From NCBI RefSeq assembly GCF_018502625.1, contig NZ_CP075566.1, positions 1,989,001 to 2,053,000 of the forward strand: a stretch of 64,000 nt of DNA. The letters are read 5' to 3'. The notes beneath the pieces are model-generated. The model saw only the letters and a program-made list of their open reading frames with translations, was not told the DNA's origin and made no database searches. Positions 25,486 to 34,995 of this stretch are shown piece by piece; position 1 is the first letter of the stretch, and the number at the start of each line of letters is the position of its first letter. The translations under genes and the position numbers were made by a program. The DNA comes from Pseudomonas hormoni. Lineage in GTDB: Bacteria; Pseudomonadota; Gammaproteobacteria; Pseudomonadales; Pseudomonadaceae.

Positions 25486-27228
25486 TTAGAGGGCGGGGGC
25501 GTAGACTTCGCGGCCGGCGAACCAGGTTTGCAGCACTTGGGTGTCGTGCAGGGCTTTGTTGTCGACGCTGAACACGTCGCGGTCCAGCACGATGAAATCA
25601 GCTTGCTTGCCGGGGCTCAGCGACCCGATCTGCTTCTCCAGGCCGATGGTGCGCGCGGCGTTCAGGGTGTAGGCGTAGAACATGGTTTCGCGGTCGAGGC
25701 GTTCAGAGGCGTTGAGCACACCCAACGGGCCGTCGCGGGTGATGGCCTGGGCCATGGCGTTCCACGGGTTCGGCGACGACACCGGCCAGTCACTGGCGCC
25801 AGCGATGGTCGCGCCCTGTTTGAGCAGCGAGTGCGCCGGGTATTGATAGCGGAAGGCGAGGGCGCTGACGTACGGCTTGATCATGTCCAGCGTGTAGTCG
25901 TCGGCGGTGGCCCACAGCAATTGCATCGAGGCGATGACGTTGAGCGGTTTGAATCGCGCAAATTCTTTCGGGTTGACCATCTGCAGGTGCGTGATCGAAT
26001 GCGTCACGCCGCTCTGGCGATCCTTGCGCGCCTGAGCGATGCCGTTCAACGCCTCGCGCACCGCGCGGTCGCCGATGGCGTGGATATGCACCCGCCAGCC
26101 ACGCTGATCGATGGCGCTGACCAGCTCACCGAAATGCTTCGGATCGATCAGCAACTCACCCTGTTTGTGCGAGTTGCTGTACGGATCGATCATCGCCGCG
26201 CTCTGCGCCGGGTATTCGATCACGCCATCGGCGAAGATCTTGACGCCCGGCAGGGTCAGGTTGGGGATGCCCTGGAATTGCTGGCGTACCTTGTCCAGTG
26301 TGTCGAGATCGGCGGGAACGCTTTTCGGATTGGCCACCAACAGCGCGGCGACGTGTGCGCTCATGCCGCCGGTTTCGGACAGTGCTTTATAAACGGGCAG
26401 CACACCGACGGTTTTCTCCGTGGGTTTGAGCGCGAACACCGGCTCGCCGGGGGCGGCGTTGGCAGCGGGGTCCATCCACGCGGTGATGCCGAGGCTGTTG
26501 TTGTAGCGCACGGCCGATTGCGCGGCTTTGAGCATGTCGGCGGCGCTCGGCACCGGCATTTTCGACGCGACGCGGTCCCAACCGGCATCCACCACGAAAC
26601 CGTTGGGGCTGCCATCGGCGAGTTTGCCGATGGTGTCTTTCTCGGCTTCGGGCAGATTTTGCAGCAGCGCGGCATCAATGCCGGCGCGTTCGAGCATCGC
26701 GTTATTGGCCCACGCAGTGTGATGGTCGCTGCCGGTGAACACCACGGGCACCTTGGCCCATTCGCCCGTGTTGAATGTTTTGCCGAAGGCTTCGGCCTGC
26801 GCCCAATAAGCCGAACTCATGCCGGCCACGCTCAGCACATCGCCATGCTTTGCCTTGCCGTCATCCCGCCAGCCGCGCAGGCGTTTTTCCAGCTCATCGA
26901 GGTCGACCACCTCGTCTTGCATATTGGCCGACACCATTTCCAGGCCGCCGAAAATAGCGTTGGAATGGCTGTCGATCAGGCCAGGCATCAACGCCTTGCC
27001 GCCGAGGTCGACCACTTTGGTTTCAGGTGTGATCAAGTTTTTGATCAGCGCATCGCTGCCGGCCTGCAGCACTTTGCCGTCCTGCACCGCCAGCGCCTGC
27101 ACCCTCGGGTTGGCGCGGTCGGCGGTGAAAATCTTGCCATTGAGCAGGACCAGGTCGGCCGCTGCCATGGCTTCCATCGAGGCAAAACTCACGGCGGCCA
27201 TCAACAGATTCGGGATGAATCTTTTCAT
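25486..27228 (-). CDS. YtcJ-type amidohydrolase, periplasmic
   Basis: A 580-residue exported amidohydrolase with signal peptide (MKRFIPNLLMAAVSFASMEA, cut near AMA). The metal-site region reads MPGLIDSHSNAIFGGLEM, so the usual HxH is HxN. Later ligands appear in VHIHAIGDRAV and ITHLQMV, with the Asp in GASDWPVSSPN and the C-terminal PGKQADFIVLDRD strand. Homologues hydrolyse N-formyl or other amides; the substrate here is unknown. AAGGAAAC lies 6 bases before the ATG. A LysR-type regulator is divergent from it and is the likely controller. Confidence 0.9.
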   Translation of the reverse strand: MKRFIPNLLMAAVSFASMEAMAAADLVLLNGKIFTADRANPRVQALAVQDGKVLQAGSDALIKNLITPETKVVDLGGKALMPGLIDSHSNAIFGGLEMVSANMQDEVVDLDELEKRLRGWRDDGKAKHGDVLSVAGMSSAYWAQAEAFGKTFNTGEWAKVPVVFTGSDHHTAWANNAMLERAGIDAALLQNLPEAEKDTIGKLADGSPNGFVVDAGWDRVASKMPVPSAADMLKAAQSAVRYNNSLGITAWMDPAANAAPGEPVFALKPTEKTVGVLPVYKALSETGGMSAHVAALLVANPKSVPADLDTLDKVRQQFQGIPNLTLPGVKIFADGVIEYPAQSAAMIDPYSNSHKQGELLIDPKHFGELVSAIDQRGWRVHIHAIGDRAVREALNGIAQARKDRQSGVTHSITHLQMVNPKEFARFKPLNVIASMQLLWATADDYTLDMIKPYVSALAFRYQYPAHSLLKQGATIAGASDWPVSSPNPWNAMAQAITRDGPLGVLNASERLDRETMFYAYTLNAARTIGLEKQIGSLSPGKQADFIVLDRDVFSVDNKALHDTQVLQTWFAGREVYAPAL

Positions 27229-27331
27229 TGAATGTTTCCTTGTTATTGCGTCTGATGGCCAGATTAGTGGCTGGCCGAGCGCAACAGAACGCCTCGCTCA
27301 CGAAAAACGTTTTTGCCTGAATGGAAAAAGC

Positions 27332-28261
27332 ATGGACAAGTTGGGTGCATTGAAAATGTTCGTGGTCACGGCGCAACTGGGCAGTTTCAGTCGCGCCGCC
27401 GAGCAATTGGGCAAGACACCGTCGGCCCTGACCAAAGCGGTCAATCACCTGGAAGCCGAGCTGGGTGCCCGATTATTCGAGCGCAGCACCCGCCGAATTC
27501 TGTTGACGGAATCCGGGCGGCTCTATCTGGAAACCGCGCGCCAGGTATTGCAGCGACTGGACGAGGCCGGCGAGGAAATCGAGCAGTTGCAGCATGGCTT
27601 GCGTGGCAACCTGAAAATCACCGCGCCGCTGGCCTACGGGCAGGCTTTTCTGGATCAGGTCTGCGGCGGTTTTCTGGAGCAATACCCGCAGATCAATCTG
27701 CAAGTGGACCTGTGCGATGAGTTCGTCAACCTGCTGGAAAGCGGTTACGACCTTGCGTTGCGCGAAGGCCATGACGATTTGCCGGGGCTGATTGCCCGCG
27801 TCGTCGGCAGCAATCGCCTGGCGTTGTGCGCCAGCCCCGCGTATCTGGCGCGCAAGGCGTTGCCGGTTACGCCGCAAACCCTCGATGACCACGAATGGTT
27901 GCTGTATCGCCATCCGCTGCTCAGCCGCGAATTCTGGTGGGCCGAGCGCGACGGGCAGCGTCTGAGCCTGCCGCAACCGCCGGCGCCGCGTTTGCGCAGC
28001 GACAATTACGACCTGCTGCTGGCCAACGCGCTCGCCGGGCGCGGCTTGCTGCACACGCCGCTGTGGAGTGCCGCGCCGTACATTGCCGACGGGCGGCTGG
28101 TGCGGGTGATGGCTGACTACGACATCGATCCGGACAGCTTTGGCGCGCACATTCTGGCGGTGTACCCGAGCCATCGGCGGGCGACGGCCAAGGTCGTGGC
28201 GTTTATTGATTACATCGCAGGGTTTCTGGCGTCACGCGGCTTGGGTGATACCCCTTTGTAG
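27332..28261 (+). CDS. LysR family transcriptional regulator
   Basis: A 309-residue protein: helix-turn-helix at residues 1-60 (MDKLGALKMFVVTAQLGSFS, then QLGKTPSALTKAVNHLEAEL) and a periplasmic-binding-like effector domain from about 90 (LRGNLKITAPLAYGQAFLDQ). It is of the PA2432/CrgA-like short-substrate subgroup by its QLQ-GL-G--G-L linker. It is divergent from the amidohydrolase with 103 bp between starts and probably regulates it. A REP pair overlaps its last codons. Confidence 0.92.
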   Translation: MDKLGALKMFVVTAQLGSFSRAAEQLGKTPSALTKAVNHLEAELGARLFERSTRRILLTESGRLYLETARQVLQRLDEAGEEIEQLQHGLRGNLKITAPLAYGQAFLDQVCGGFLEQYPQINLQVDLCDEFVNLLESGYDLALREGHDDLPGLIARVVGSNRLALCASPAYLARKALPVTPQTLDDHEWLLYRHPLLSREFWWAERDGQRLSLPQPPAPRLRSDNYDLLLANALAGRGLLHTPLWSAAPYIADGRLVRVMADYDIDPDSFGAHILAVYPSHRRATAKVVAFIDYIAGFLASRGLGDTPL

Positions 28262-28371
28262 GAGCAAGCTTGCTCGCGATGGACGTGAACGATAACGCTA
28301 TGTCATTAGAGAAACCGGTGCAGCTGGACGTTTTTCGCGAGCAATCGAGCGTCGACCGGCTGCTCCTACAG
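28257..28371. repeat. REP pair (GTAGGAGCAAGCTTGCTCGCGATGG type), imperfect
   Basis: TTGTAGGAGCAAGCTTGCTC starts inside the last codon of the LysR gene, and an imperfect inverted copy (CGCGAGCAATCGAGCG ... TGCTCCTACA) ends at 28370. Confidence 0.75.
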
Positions 28372-28400
28372 GTGGTACTTGTCAGGAAAAAGGCAAAAGA

Positions 28401-28412
28401 GTACAAATGTAC
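28401..28412. promoter_or_regulatory. LexA2-type operator overlapping the lexA2 start codon
   Basis: GTAC-AAAT-GTAC matches the GTAC-N4-GT(G/A)C motif reported for Pseudomonas LexA2 rather than the CTG-N10-CAG box of LexA1. The first candidate ATG (28407) is inside it, so repression would block both transcription and initiation. Confidence 0.7.
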
Positions 28413-29024
28413 TCCATGACGACTTTAACGCCCCGCCGTACCGCCATCCTGACCTTTATCCGCGATCGAATCGCGGAGCACGGCCAGTCCCCGAGCCTCG
28501 CTGAAATCAGCGAGGCCTTCGGTTTCGCCTCCCGCAGCGTGGCGCGCAAGCATGTGCTGGCGCTGACCGAAGCCGGTTTCATCGAGGTCAATCCGCATCA
28601 GGCCCGGGGCATTCGTTTGCTTGGGCAACCGGCGCGGCCCGAGTTGCTGGACATTCCGGTCCTAGGCCGGGTGGCCGCGGGTGCGCCGATCGGTGCCGAT
28701 GCCGAGGTGCACAGTCGTTTGCTACTCGATCCTTCGATTTTTTCGCGGGTGCCGGATTACATGCTGCGGGTAAAAGGCGACTCGATGATCGAGGACGGCA
28801 TTCTCGACGGCGACCTGGTGGGCGTGCACCGCAATCCCGAGGCCTTTAACGGTCAGATCGTCGTGGCGCGGCTCGACGGCGAAGTGACCATCAAGCGTTT
28901 CGAGCGGATCGGCGATTCTGTTCGCCTGTTGCCACGCAACCCGGCCTACAAGCCGATCATCGTTCAACCCGATCAGGACCTCGCCATCGAAGGGGTGTTC
29001 TGCGGTCTGGTGAGGCAAGGGTGA
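28407..29024 (+). CDS. lexA2: SOS repressor LexA2
   Basis: A 205-residue LexA of full length. The winged helix spans residues 1-70 (TPRRTAILTFIRDRIAEHGQ, then SLAEISEAFGFASRSVARKH). The self-cleavage site is the Ala-Gly bond in GRVAAGAPIG, the catalytic Ser is in VKGDSMIEDGI and the Lys in VTIKRFE. ATG 28407 and ATG 28416 are both possible. It is the second LexA type that pseudomonads place before imuA-imuB-dnaE2, and it overlaps imuA by one base. DNA damage and RecA would lift repression of the cassette. Confidence 0.94.
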   Translation: MYSMTTLTPRRTAILTFIRDRIAEHGQSPSLAEISEAFGFASRSVARKHVLALTEAGFIEVNPHQARGIRLLGQPARPELLDIPVLGRVAAGAPIGADAEVHSRLLLDPSIFSRVPDYMLRVKGDSMIEDGILDGDLVGVHRNPEAFNGQIVVARLDGEVTIKRFERIGDSVRLLPRNPAYKPIIVQPDQDLAIEGVFCGLVRQG

Positions 29025-29641
29025 TGGGCGCCGTCGTTGCGCTGGACACGCTGTTCAATGGCGGCCAGGTCTGGAAAGGCCGGCCTGCGCCCCCGACCGT
29101 CAGCCCGCAACCCACCGGGCATGCCGCGCTGGATGCGGCGTTGCCCACGGGTGGCTGGCCGGAAGCGTCGCTGAGCGAAATCCTCCTGGCCGAGCAGGGC
29201 GTTGGCGAGTTGCAACTGGTGTGGCCGGCACTGGCACGGCTGTCGGCGGCGGGCGAGCGCATCGTGCTGGTGGCGCCGCCGTACGTGCCGTATCCGCAAG
29301 CGTGGCAGAACGCCGGGGTCGATCTGCGCCAGTTGTCGATCATCCAGGCCAGCGGGCGCGATGCCCTGTGGGCGGCGGAACAATGCCTGCGTTCGGGCAG
29401 TTGCGGCGCGGTGCTGTGCTGGCCGCACAGGGCTGATGACCGGGCGTTGCGGCGCTTGCAGGTGGCGGCGGAAACCGGCGCGACCCTGGCGTTTGCCTAT
29501 CGCTCGATCAATGAAGCCATCAACCCTTCGCCCGCGGCCCTGCGCATCGCCATCGACGCCAGGCCTGCGCAATTGCGCGTGCTCAAGTGCCGGGGCGGGC
29601 TGGCCCGTTCGGCGCCGATTGCCTTCCCCGTGGGGCATTGA
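29024..29641 (+). CDS. imuA: Translesion synthesis accessory protein ImuA
   Basis: A 205-residue RecA/SulA-like protein. It has a short ATPase-like core (GGWPEASLSEILLAEQGVGE then LQLVWPALARLSAAGERIVL) without a usable Walker A motif. The C-terminus RVLKCRGGLARSAPIAFPVG is conserved in ImuA. It works with ImuB and DnaE2 in SOS-induced mutagenesis. The start ATG 29024 overlaps the lexA2 stop (TGATG), and GTG 29021 is an alternative. imuB follows 7 bp later. Confidence 0.92.
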   Translation: MGAVVALDTLFNGGQVWKGRPAPPTVSPQPTGHAALDAALPTGGWPEASLSEILLAEQGVGELQLVWPALARLSAAGERIVLVAPPYVPYPQAWQNAGVDLRQLSIIQASGRDALWAAEQCLRSGSCGAVLCWPHRADDRALRRLQVAAETGATLAFAYRSINEAINPSPAALRIAIDARPAQLRVLKCRGGLARSAPIAFPVGH

Positions 29642-29648
29642 GGTTGCC

Positions 29649-31064
29649 ATGCGCTGGGTGTGTATTCTTTTCCCGCAATTGGCGCTGGACGCGGTACTGC
29701 GTCAGCGCGCCGACCCCGATGAGCCACTGGCGCTGCTGACCGGCCCGGCGCAGCGTCGGGTGTTGCAGGCGGTCAACGCTTCGGCGCGGACGCTGGGCTT
29801 GCGACCCGGTCAGTCGATGACCGCCGCCCAGGCGTTGAGCAAAGGCTTTGTCACGGCGGAATACGACGCTGCCGAGATCGAACACTGGCAGCAATTTCTC
29901 GCCGCGTGGGCCTACCGCTTCAGCTCCCAGGTCAGCGTGCATTACCCGCGAGCGGTGGTGTTTGAAATCGAGTCCAGCCTGGGATTGTTCGGGGACTGGC
30001 CGCAACTCGAAGCGCGATTGCGCGCCGAACTCGGCGAGCTGGGGTTTCGGCATCGGATCGTGGCGGCGCCCAACCCGGTCGCGGCACGAATTCTGGCCAA
30101 CGCCTATGACGGTCTGGTGGTGCCCGACGATCAGGCCTTGCAGCACCATCTGGGGCAACTGCCCGTCGACCGGATCGGGCTGGAGGCCAGCGTCGCCACA
30201 GCGTTGTCGCGCATGGGGCTGCGCACCTTGAGCCAGGTGCAGGCATTGCCCCGGCAGAGTCTGGCCCGGCGCTTCGAGTCTCAGGTGCTCAAGCACCTCG
30301 ATGCGCTGCTTGGCACGCGGCGACTGGCCCTGGCGTTCTACCTGCCGCCGGACCGGTTCGATGTGCGCATCGAACTCAATTTCGACGTGCAGTCCCATCA
30401 GGCGCTGCTGTTTCCGTTACGCCGGCTGACCGGCGATCTGTCGGCGTTCCTGTGCGGTCGCGACAGCGGCGTGCAGCGTTTCGACCTGCACCTGGAGCAC
30501 GCCGGGTTACCGGACAGCGTGATCAAGGTTGGTCTGCTCAGCGCCGAGCGCGATCCGGCCATGTTGTTCGAACTGGCCCGAGGGCGCCTGGAACAGGTTC
30601 AGGTCGAGGCCCCGGTGCGCGGTTTTCGTCTGCGTGCCGAAGACTTGCCGGCCTTCGTTCCCCAGTATCAGGAACTGTTCGACGATCGCCCGCAGCAGTC
30701 CTTGCCCTGGGAACAACTGCGCGAACGCTTGCGCGCGCGGCTGGGGGATGACGCGGTGCAGGGCTTGCGGTTCCAGGCCGATCACCGGCCGGAGTGTGCG
30801 TGGCAGGCCAGTGCCGACAGCCAGCGTTGCGGGGTCATGCCGGGCGTGCAGCGTCCCGGCTGGTTGCTGACGGAACCGCAAGCGGTGAATGAAGGTTCGA
30901 CGCGCATTCTCATGGGCCCGGAGCGCATCGAGTCCGGTTGGTGGGACGGCGACGACGTGCGCCGCGATTACTACCTGATCGAAACCCGTTCCGGCCAGCA
31001 TGGCTGGGCCTATCGTGCAGTCGGTGAGGACGGCCCGTTGTGGTTGCAGGGCTGGTTCGCATGA
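29649..31064 (+). CDS. imuB: Translesion synthesis protein ImuB (catalytically dead Y-family polymerase)
   Basis: A 471-residue Y-family protein. The N-terminus reads [20 protein letters not shown], where active Y polymerases have two metal-binding acidic residues; only one Asp remains, as in all ImuB proteins. The palm, thumb ([20 protein letters not shown]) and little-finger regions are recognisable, and a C-terminal extension follows. ImuB links the beta clamp to DnaE2; a clamp motif is likely near residue 330-350 but was not identified with certainty. It overlaps dnaE2 by 4 bp. Confidence 0.93.
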   Translation: MRWVCILFPQLALDAVLRQRADPDEPLALLTGPAQRRVLQAVNASARTLGLRPGQSMTAAQALSKGFVTAEYDAAEIEHWQQFLAAWAYRFSSQVSVHYPRAVVFEIESSLGLFGDWPQLEARLRAELGELGFRHRIVAAPNPVAARILANAYDGLVVPDDQALQHHLGQLPVDRIGLEASVATALSRMGLRTLSQVQALPRQSLARRFESQVLKHLDALLGTRRLALAFYLPPDRFDVRIELNFDVQSHQALLFPLRRLTGDLSAFLCGRDSGVQRFDLHLEHAGLPDSVIKVGLLSAERDPAMLFELARGRLEQVQVEAPVRGFRLRAEDLPAFVPQYQELFDDRPQQSLPWEQLRERLRARLGDDAVQGLRFQADHRPECAWQASADSQRCGVMPGVQRPGWLLTEPQAVNEGSTRILMGPERIESGWWDGDDVRRDYYLIETRSGQHGWAYRAVGEDGPLWLQGWFA

Positions 31065-34000
31065 GCATCGACTACGCCGAGTTGCACTGCCTGTCGAACT
31101 TCAGTTTCCAGCGCGGTGCTTCCAGCGCCCTTGAGCTCTTTCAGCGGGCGAAAAAACAGGGCTATCAGGCGCTGGCGATCACCGATGAATGCACCCTGGC
31201 GGGCATCGTCCGCGCCTGGCAAGCGGCCAACTCCGTGGAACTGCCGCTGATCATCGGCAGCGAAGTGCGCATCGAGAACGGTCCGAAACTGGTGCTGCTG
31301 GTGGAGAACCTTGAGGGCTACCAAAACCTGTGCCGGCTGATTACCCGAGCACGGCGGCGCACGCAGAAAGGTCAGTATCAGGTGTTGCGGGAGGATTTCA
31401 GCGAGCCGTTGCCGGGGCTGTTGGTGTTGTGGGTGCCGGATGCGGTCGATGATTTTCAAAGCGGTCACTGGCTGAAACAGACGTTCGCCGAGCGCCTCTG
31501 GCTGGCGGTCCAGCTGCATCGCGGCCAGGACGACACAGGGCGATTGAGCGCATTGCTGACGCTGGCGCGGGAACTGCGAATCCCGGCAGTGGCCAGCGGC
31601 GATGTGCACATGCACACCCGTGGCCGACGCGCCTTGCAGGACACCATGACCGCCATTCGTCATCACCTGCCGGTGGCCGAGGCCGGGCTGCGCCTGCACC
31701 CCAATGGCGAGCGGCACCTGCGCGGCCTCGATGTCTTGCAATCGATCTACCCGCAAGCGTTGCTCGATGAAACGGTGACCATTGCCCGGCGCTGCGCCTT
31801 TGATCTTGGCCAGTTGCGTTATCAGTATCCCCGCGAGCTGGTGCCGCAGGGTCAGACGGCCACGTCCTGGCTGCGTCATTTGACCGACGAGGGGAGCGCA
31901 TGGCGTTGGCCAAAAGGCCCGCAAGCCAAGGTGCTCAAGCAGATCGACAAGGAACTGGAGCTGATTGCCGAACTGGGTTACGAAAGTTATTTCCTGACGG
32001 TTCACGACATCGTCCGGTTTGCTCGTGAGCAAAAAATCCTCTGCCAGGGACGCGGTTCAGCCGCCAACTCGGCGGTGTGTTATGCGTTGGGAATCACGGA
32101 AATCGATCCGGATCGCACCACGCTGTTGTTCGAGCGCTTTCTTTCAAAGGAGCGCAACGAGCCGCCGGATATTGATGTGGACTTCGAGCACGAACGCCGC
32201 GAAGAAGTCTTGCAGTATGTGTTCCAGCGTTATGGCCGGACCCGCGCGGCGCTGACCGCCGTGGTCAGCACGTATCACTCGGCGGGTGCGGTGCGCGATG
32301 TGGCCAAAGCGCTGGGTTTGCCGCCGGATCAGATCAATGCCCTGGCCGACTGCTGCGGTCACTGGAGTGATGAAACGCCACCGGTGGAGCGCCTGCGTGA
32401 AGGGGGCTTCGATCCCGACAGCCCGGTGTTGCGCCGGGTGCTGGGCCTGACCGGGCAACTGATCGGTTTCCCCCGGCACCTGTCCCAGCACCCCGGCGGC
32501 TTCGTCATTTCCGAGCAGCCGCTGGACAGCCTTGTGCCGGTGGAAAACGCGGCGATGGCCGAGCGCACCATCATTCAGTGGGACAAGGATGATCTGGACG
32601 CGGTCGGTTTGCTCAAGGTCGATATTCTTGCGCTGGGCATGCTCAGCGCCATCCGCCGCTGTTTTGATCTGCTGCGACGGCACCGCCACCTTGATTTGAG
32701 TCTGGCGACTGTCCCGGCCGAAGACCCGCAAACCTACGAGATGATTGGCCGTGCGGACACTATCGGGGTGTTCCAGATCGAGTCCCGGGCGCAGATGTCG
32801 ATGCTGCCGAGGCTCAGGCCCAAGACGTTCTACGATTTGGTGATCGAGGTGGCCATCGTCCGGCCCGGGCCGATTCAGGGCGGGATGGTGCATCCGTACC
32901 TGCGGCGGCGTAATGGCGAAGAAGAAGTGAAGTACCCGTCGAAGAAACTCGAGGTGGTGCTGGAGCGTACGTTGGGCGTGCCGCTGTTTCAGGAGCAAGT
33001 GATGCAGATCGCCATCGTCGCTGCCGATTACAGCCCCGGCGAGGCTGATCAGTTGCGCCGTTCCATGGCAGCCTGGAAACGCCACGGCGGGCTTGAACCG
33101 CACAAGGAACGCTTGGCTGCGGGGATGAAGAAAAACGGCTATACGGCTGAATTTTCTGCGCTGATTTTCGAGCAGATCAAAGGCTTCGGCAGCTACGGAT
33201 TCCCCGAGTCCCACGCCGCCAGTTTTGCCTTGCTGACCTATGCCAGTTGCTGGTTGAAATGCCACGAACCGGCGGCCTTCGCCTGTGCGCTGATCAACAG
33301 CTGGCCCATGGGCTTCTACAGCCCGGACCAGATTCTGCAGGACGCTCGCCGGCATCATTTGCAGATTCGCCCGGTGGACGTGCGTGCCAGCGACTGGGAT
33401 TGCAGCCTCGAACCGATTATCGGCGCGCAGCCAGCGATTCGCATGGGGCTGCGGATGATCAAGGGTTTTCGCGAAGACGATGCGAAGCGAATCGAAATCG
33501 CGAGGGCGAAGGGCGCGTTTATCGACATCGCCGACCTCGGCGAACGGGCGCGGCTCGATGCCCGTGCGCAGGAGCAACTGGCCGATGCCGGCGCGTTGCG
33601 AGGGCTGGCCGGTGACCGGCATCGGGCGCGCTGGGAAGTGGCGGGGGTGCAGAAACAATTGGGTTTGTTCGCCGGTTTGCCGAGCCAGGAAGAGGACGCG
33701 GTGGCGTTGCCAAAACCCACGGTCGGCGAAGACCTGCTGGCCGATTACAACAGCCTCGGCACCACCCTCGGCCCGCATCCGCTGGCCCTGTTGCGCGGCG
33801 AATTGAAAGCCCGGCGCTGCCGCAGTTCGAAGGAGCTGCTGGAGGTCGAGCATGGCCGACCGGTCAGTGTCGCCGGGCTGGTGACCGGTCGACAGCGTCC
33901 GGGCACCGCCAGTGGCGTGACCTTTGTCACCCTTGAAGACGAGTTCGGCAACGTCAACGTGGTGGTCTGGCGTGACCTGGCTGATCGGCAACGACAGGTG

Positions 34001-34138
34001 TTGGTCGGATCGCAGTTGCTCAAGGTCGATGGGCGCTGGGAGAAGGAAGGCGAGGTGCGACATTTGATTGCAGGGCGTTTGAGCGACCTGAGCCCGCTAC
34101 TCGACGGCATCCATGTGCGCAGTCGGGATTTTCATTGA
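31061..34138 (+). CDS. dnaE2: Error-prone DNA polymerase DnaE2 (ImuC)
   Basis: A 1025-residue C-family polymerase. The N-terminal PHP domain begins [20 protein letters not shown] and has an [13 protein letters not shown] block in place of the full DH-N-G set of replicative DnaE. The polymerase core contains [18 protein letters not shown] and the catalytic aspartates in PDIDVDFEH. The fingers have SQHPGGFVI and the C-terminal part an OB fold ([14 protein letters not shown] then [14 protein letters not shown]). ATG 31061 overlaps the imuB stop. It extends past lesions during SOS-induced mutagenesis. Confidence 0.95.
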   Translation: MSIDYAELHCLSNFSFQRGASSALELFQRAKKQGYQALAITDECTLAGIVRAWQAANSVELPLIIGSEVRIENGPKLVLLVENLEGYQNLCRLITRARRRTQKGQYQVLREDFSEPLPGLLVLWVPDAVDDFQSGHWLKQTFAERLWLAVQLHRGQDDTGRLSALLTLARELRIPAVASGDVHMHTRGRRALQDTMTAIRHHLPVAEAGLRLHPNGERHLRGLDVLQSIYPQALLDETVTIARRCAFDLGQLRYQYPRELVPQGQTATSWLRHLTDEGSAWRWPKGPQAKVLKQIDKELELIAELGYESYFLTVHDIVRFAREQKILCQGRGSAANSAVCYALGITEIDPDRTTLLFERFLSKERNEPPDIDVDFEHERREEVLQYVFQRYGRTRAALTAVVSTYHSAGAVRDVAKALGLPPDQINALADCCGHWSDETPPVERLREGGFDPDSPVLRRVLGLTGQLIGFPRHLSQHPGGFVISEQPLDSLVPVENAAMAERTIIQWDKDDLDAVGLLKVDILALGMLSAIRRCFDLLRRHRHLDLSLATVPAEDPQTYEMIGRADTIGVFQIESRAQMSMLPRLRPKTFYDLVIEVAIVRPGPIQGGMVHPYLRRRNGEEEVKYPSKKLEVVLERTLGVPLFQEQVMQIAIVAADYSPGEADQLRRSMAAWKRHGGLEPHKERLAAGMKKNGYTAEFSALIFEQIKGFGSYGFPESHAASFALLTYASCWLKCHEPAAFACALINSWPMGFYSPDQILQDARRHHLQIRPVDVRASDWDCSLEPIIGAQPAIRMGLRMIKGFREDDAKRIEIARAKGAFIDIADLGERARLDARAQEQLADAGALRGLAGDRHRARWEVAGVQKQLGLFAGLPSQEEDAVALPKPTVGEDLLADYNSLGTTLGPHPLALLRGELKARRCRSSKELLEVEHGRPVSVAGLVTGRQRPGTASGVTFVTLEDEFGNVNVVVWRDLADRQRQVLVGSQLLKVDGRWEKEGEVRHLIAGRLSDLSPLLDGIHVRSRDFH

Positions 34139-34168
34139 CCTGTGGAGACCGATGGAGAGCGAATTTGT

Positions 34169-34302
34169 CTGTGGCGAGGGAGCTTGCTCCCGCTGGGCTG
34201 CGAAGCAGCCTCAAAACTTGCCCCCAATGGCCTCAATGACACCGTGCACGCAGGATTTACGACTGCTGCGCACTCGAGCGGGAGCAAGCTCCCTCGCCAC
34301 AG
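34169..34302. repeat. REP doublet (GTGGCGAGGGAGCTTGCTCCCG type)
   Basis: CTGTGGCGAGGGAGCTTGCT and its inverted copy enclose about 85 bp between the convergent dnaE2 and flavin reductase genes. Confidence 0.85.
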
Positions 34303-34320
34303 GTGATGTGCAAGCTCGTT

Positions 34321-34983
34321 TTATTTGGCGACAGGCCAAAACCGCTCGCCACCCCCCGGTGCATCCGTCCAGGCCTGCAACGAGCGGGTCGGCAAATCGA
34401 AATAATCCCGCGTACGCGCATACCCATGTCCACCCATGCGCCCGATCGCATCGAGCCCCAGTTGATCGATGTACAGGGTTTTCGGGTCGATCAGTTCGTC
34501 CCGCACATGGGCCATCAGCACTTCGCCGAAGATGATCTCCCGAGACTGCCCGATGGACAGCGCCATCATCCGTCGGCACTCCAGCGCCACGGGCGCCTCG
34601 CCAATGCGAGGGCATTTCACGGTGGTACCGGGAATCGCGGTAAGGCCGGCGGCGGTCAGTTCGTCGAAACCGGGAGCGAAGGGCACGGCGCAGACGTTCA
34701 TCGCTTCCACCAACGCATCGCTGACGATGTTGACGGTGAATTCCTGATTGAGCTGGATGTTGCGGGTGGTGTCCTTGGGGCTTTGGTCGCCGTAGTTCTC
34801 AACGCCCAGTGCGAGGATCGGCGGGTCGGCCGACAGCGCATTGAAGAAACTGAACGGCGCGGCGTTGATCCGTCCTTCGCCATCAATCGTGGTGACCAGG
34901 GCGATGGGCCGAGGCACCACGCTGCCGATCAGAATCTTGTATTTGTCCCGCGCACTCAGGGTGCTGAAGTCGAAGCTTTGCAT
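34321..34983 (-). CDS. Flavin reductase family protein (FMN-binding split barrel)
   Basis: A 220-residue protein with the flavin-reductase fold: YKILIGSVVPRPIALVTTID near the N-terminus, INAAPFSFFNALSADPPILA, then TTRNIQLNQEFTVNIVSDAL. Members reduce FMN with NAD(P)H for a partner monooxygenase or act on small ketones. No monooxygenase is seen nearby. It is the last gene of a three-gene group with two amidohydrolases, 12 bp after the second, so it probably serves the same catabolic route. Confidence 0.9.
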   Translation of the reverse strand: MQSFDFSTLSARDKYKILIGSVVPRPIALVTTIDGEGRINAAPFSFFNALSADPPILALGVENYGDQSPKDTTRNIQLNQEFTVNIVSDALVEAMNVCAVPFAPGFDELTAAGLTAIPGTTVKCPRIGEAPVALECRRMMALSIGQSREIIFGEVLMAHVRDELIDPKTLYIDQLGLDAIGRMGGHGYARTRDYFDLPTRSLQAWTDAPGGGERFWPVAK

Positions 34984-34995
34984 GGGCAGAAATCT

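Noticed and set aside
25528..27231. A 567-codon open frame opposite the YtcJ-type amidohydrolase
   Set aside because: Antisense shadow; the minus frame has signal peptide and metal motifs.
32144..34063. A 639-codon open frame on the minus strand within dnaE2
   Set aside because: Antisense shadow of a well-recognised polymerase gene; low-complexity His/Arg/Gln-rich product.
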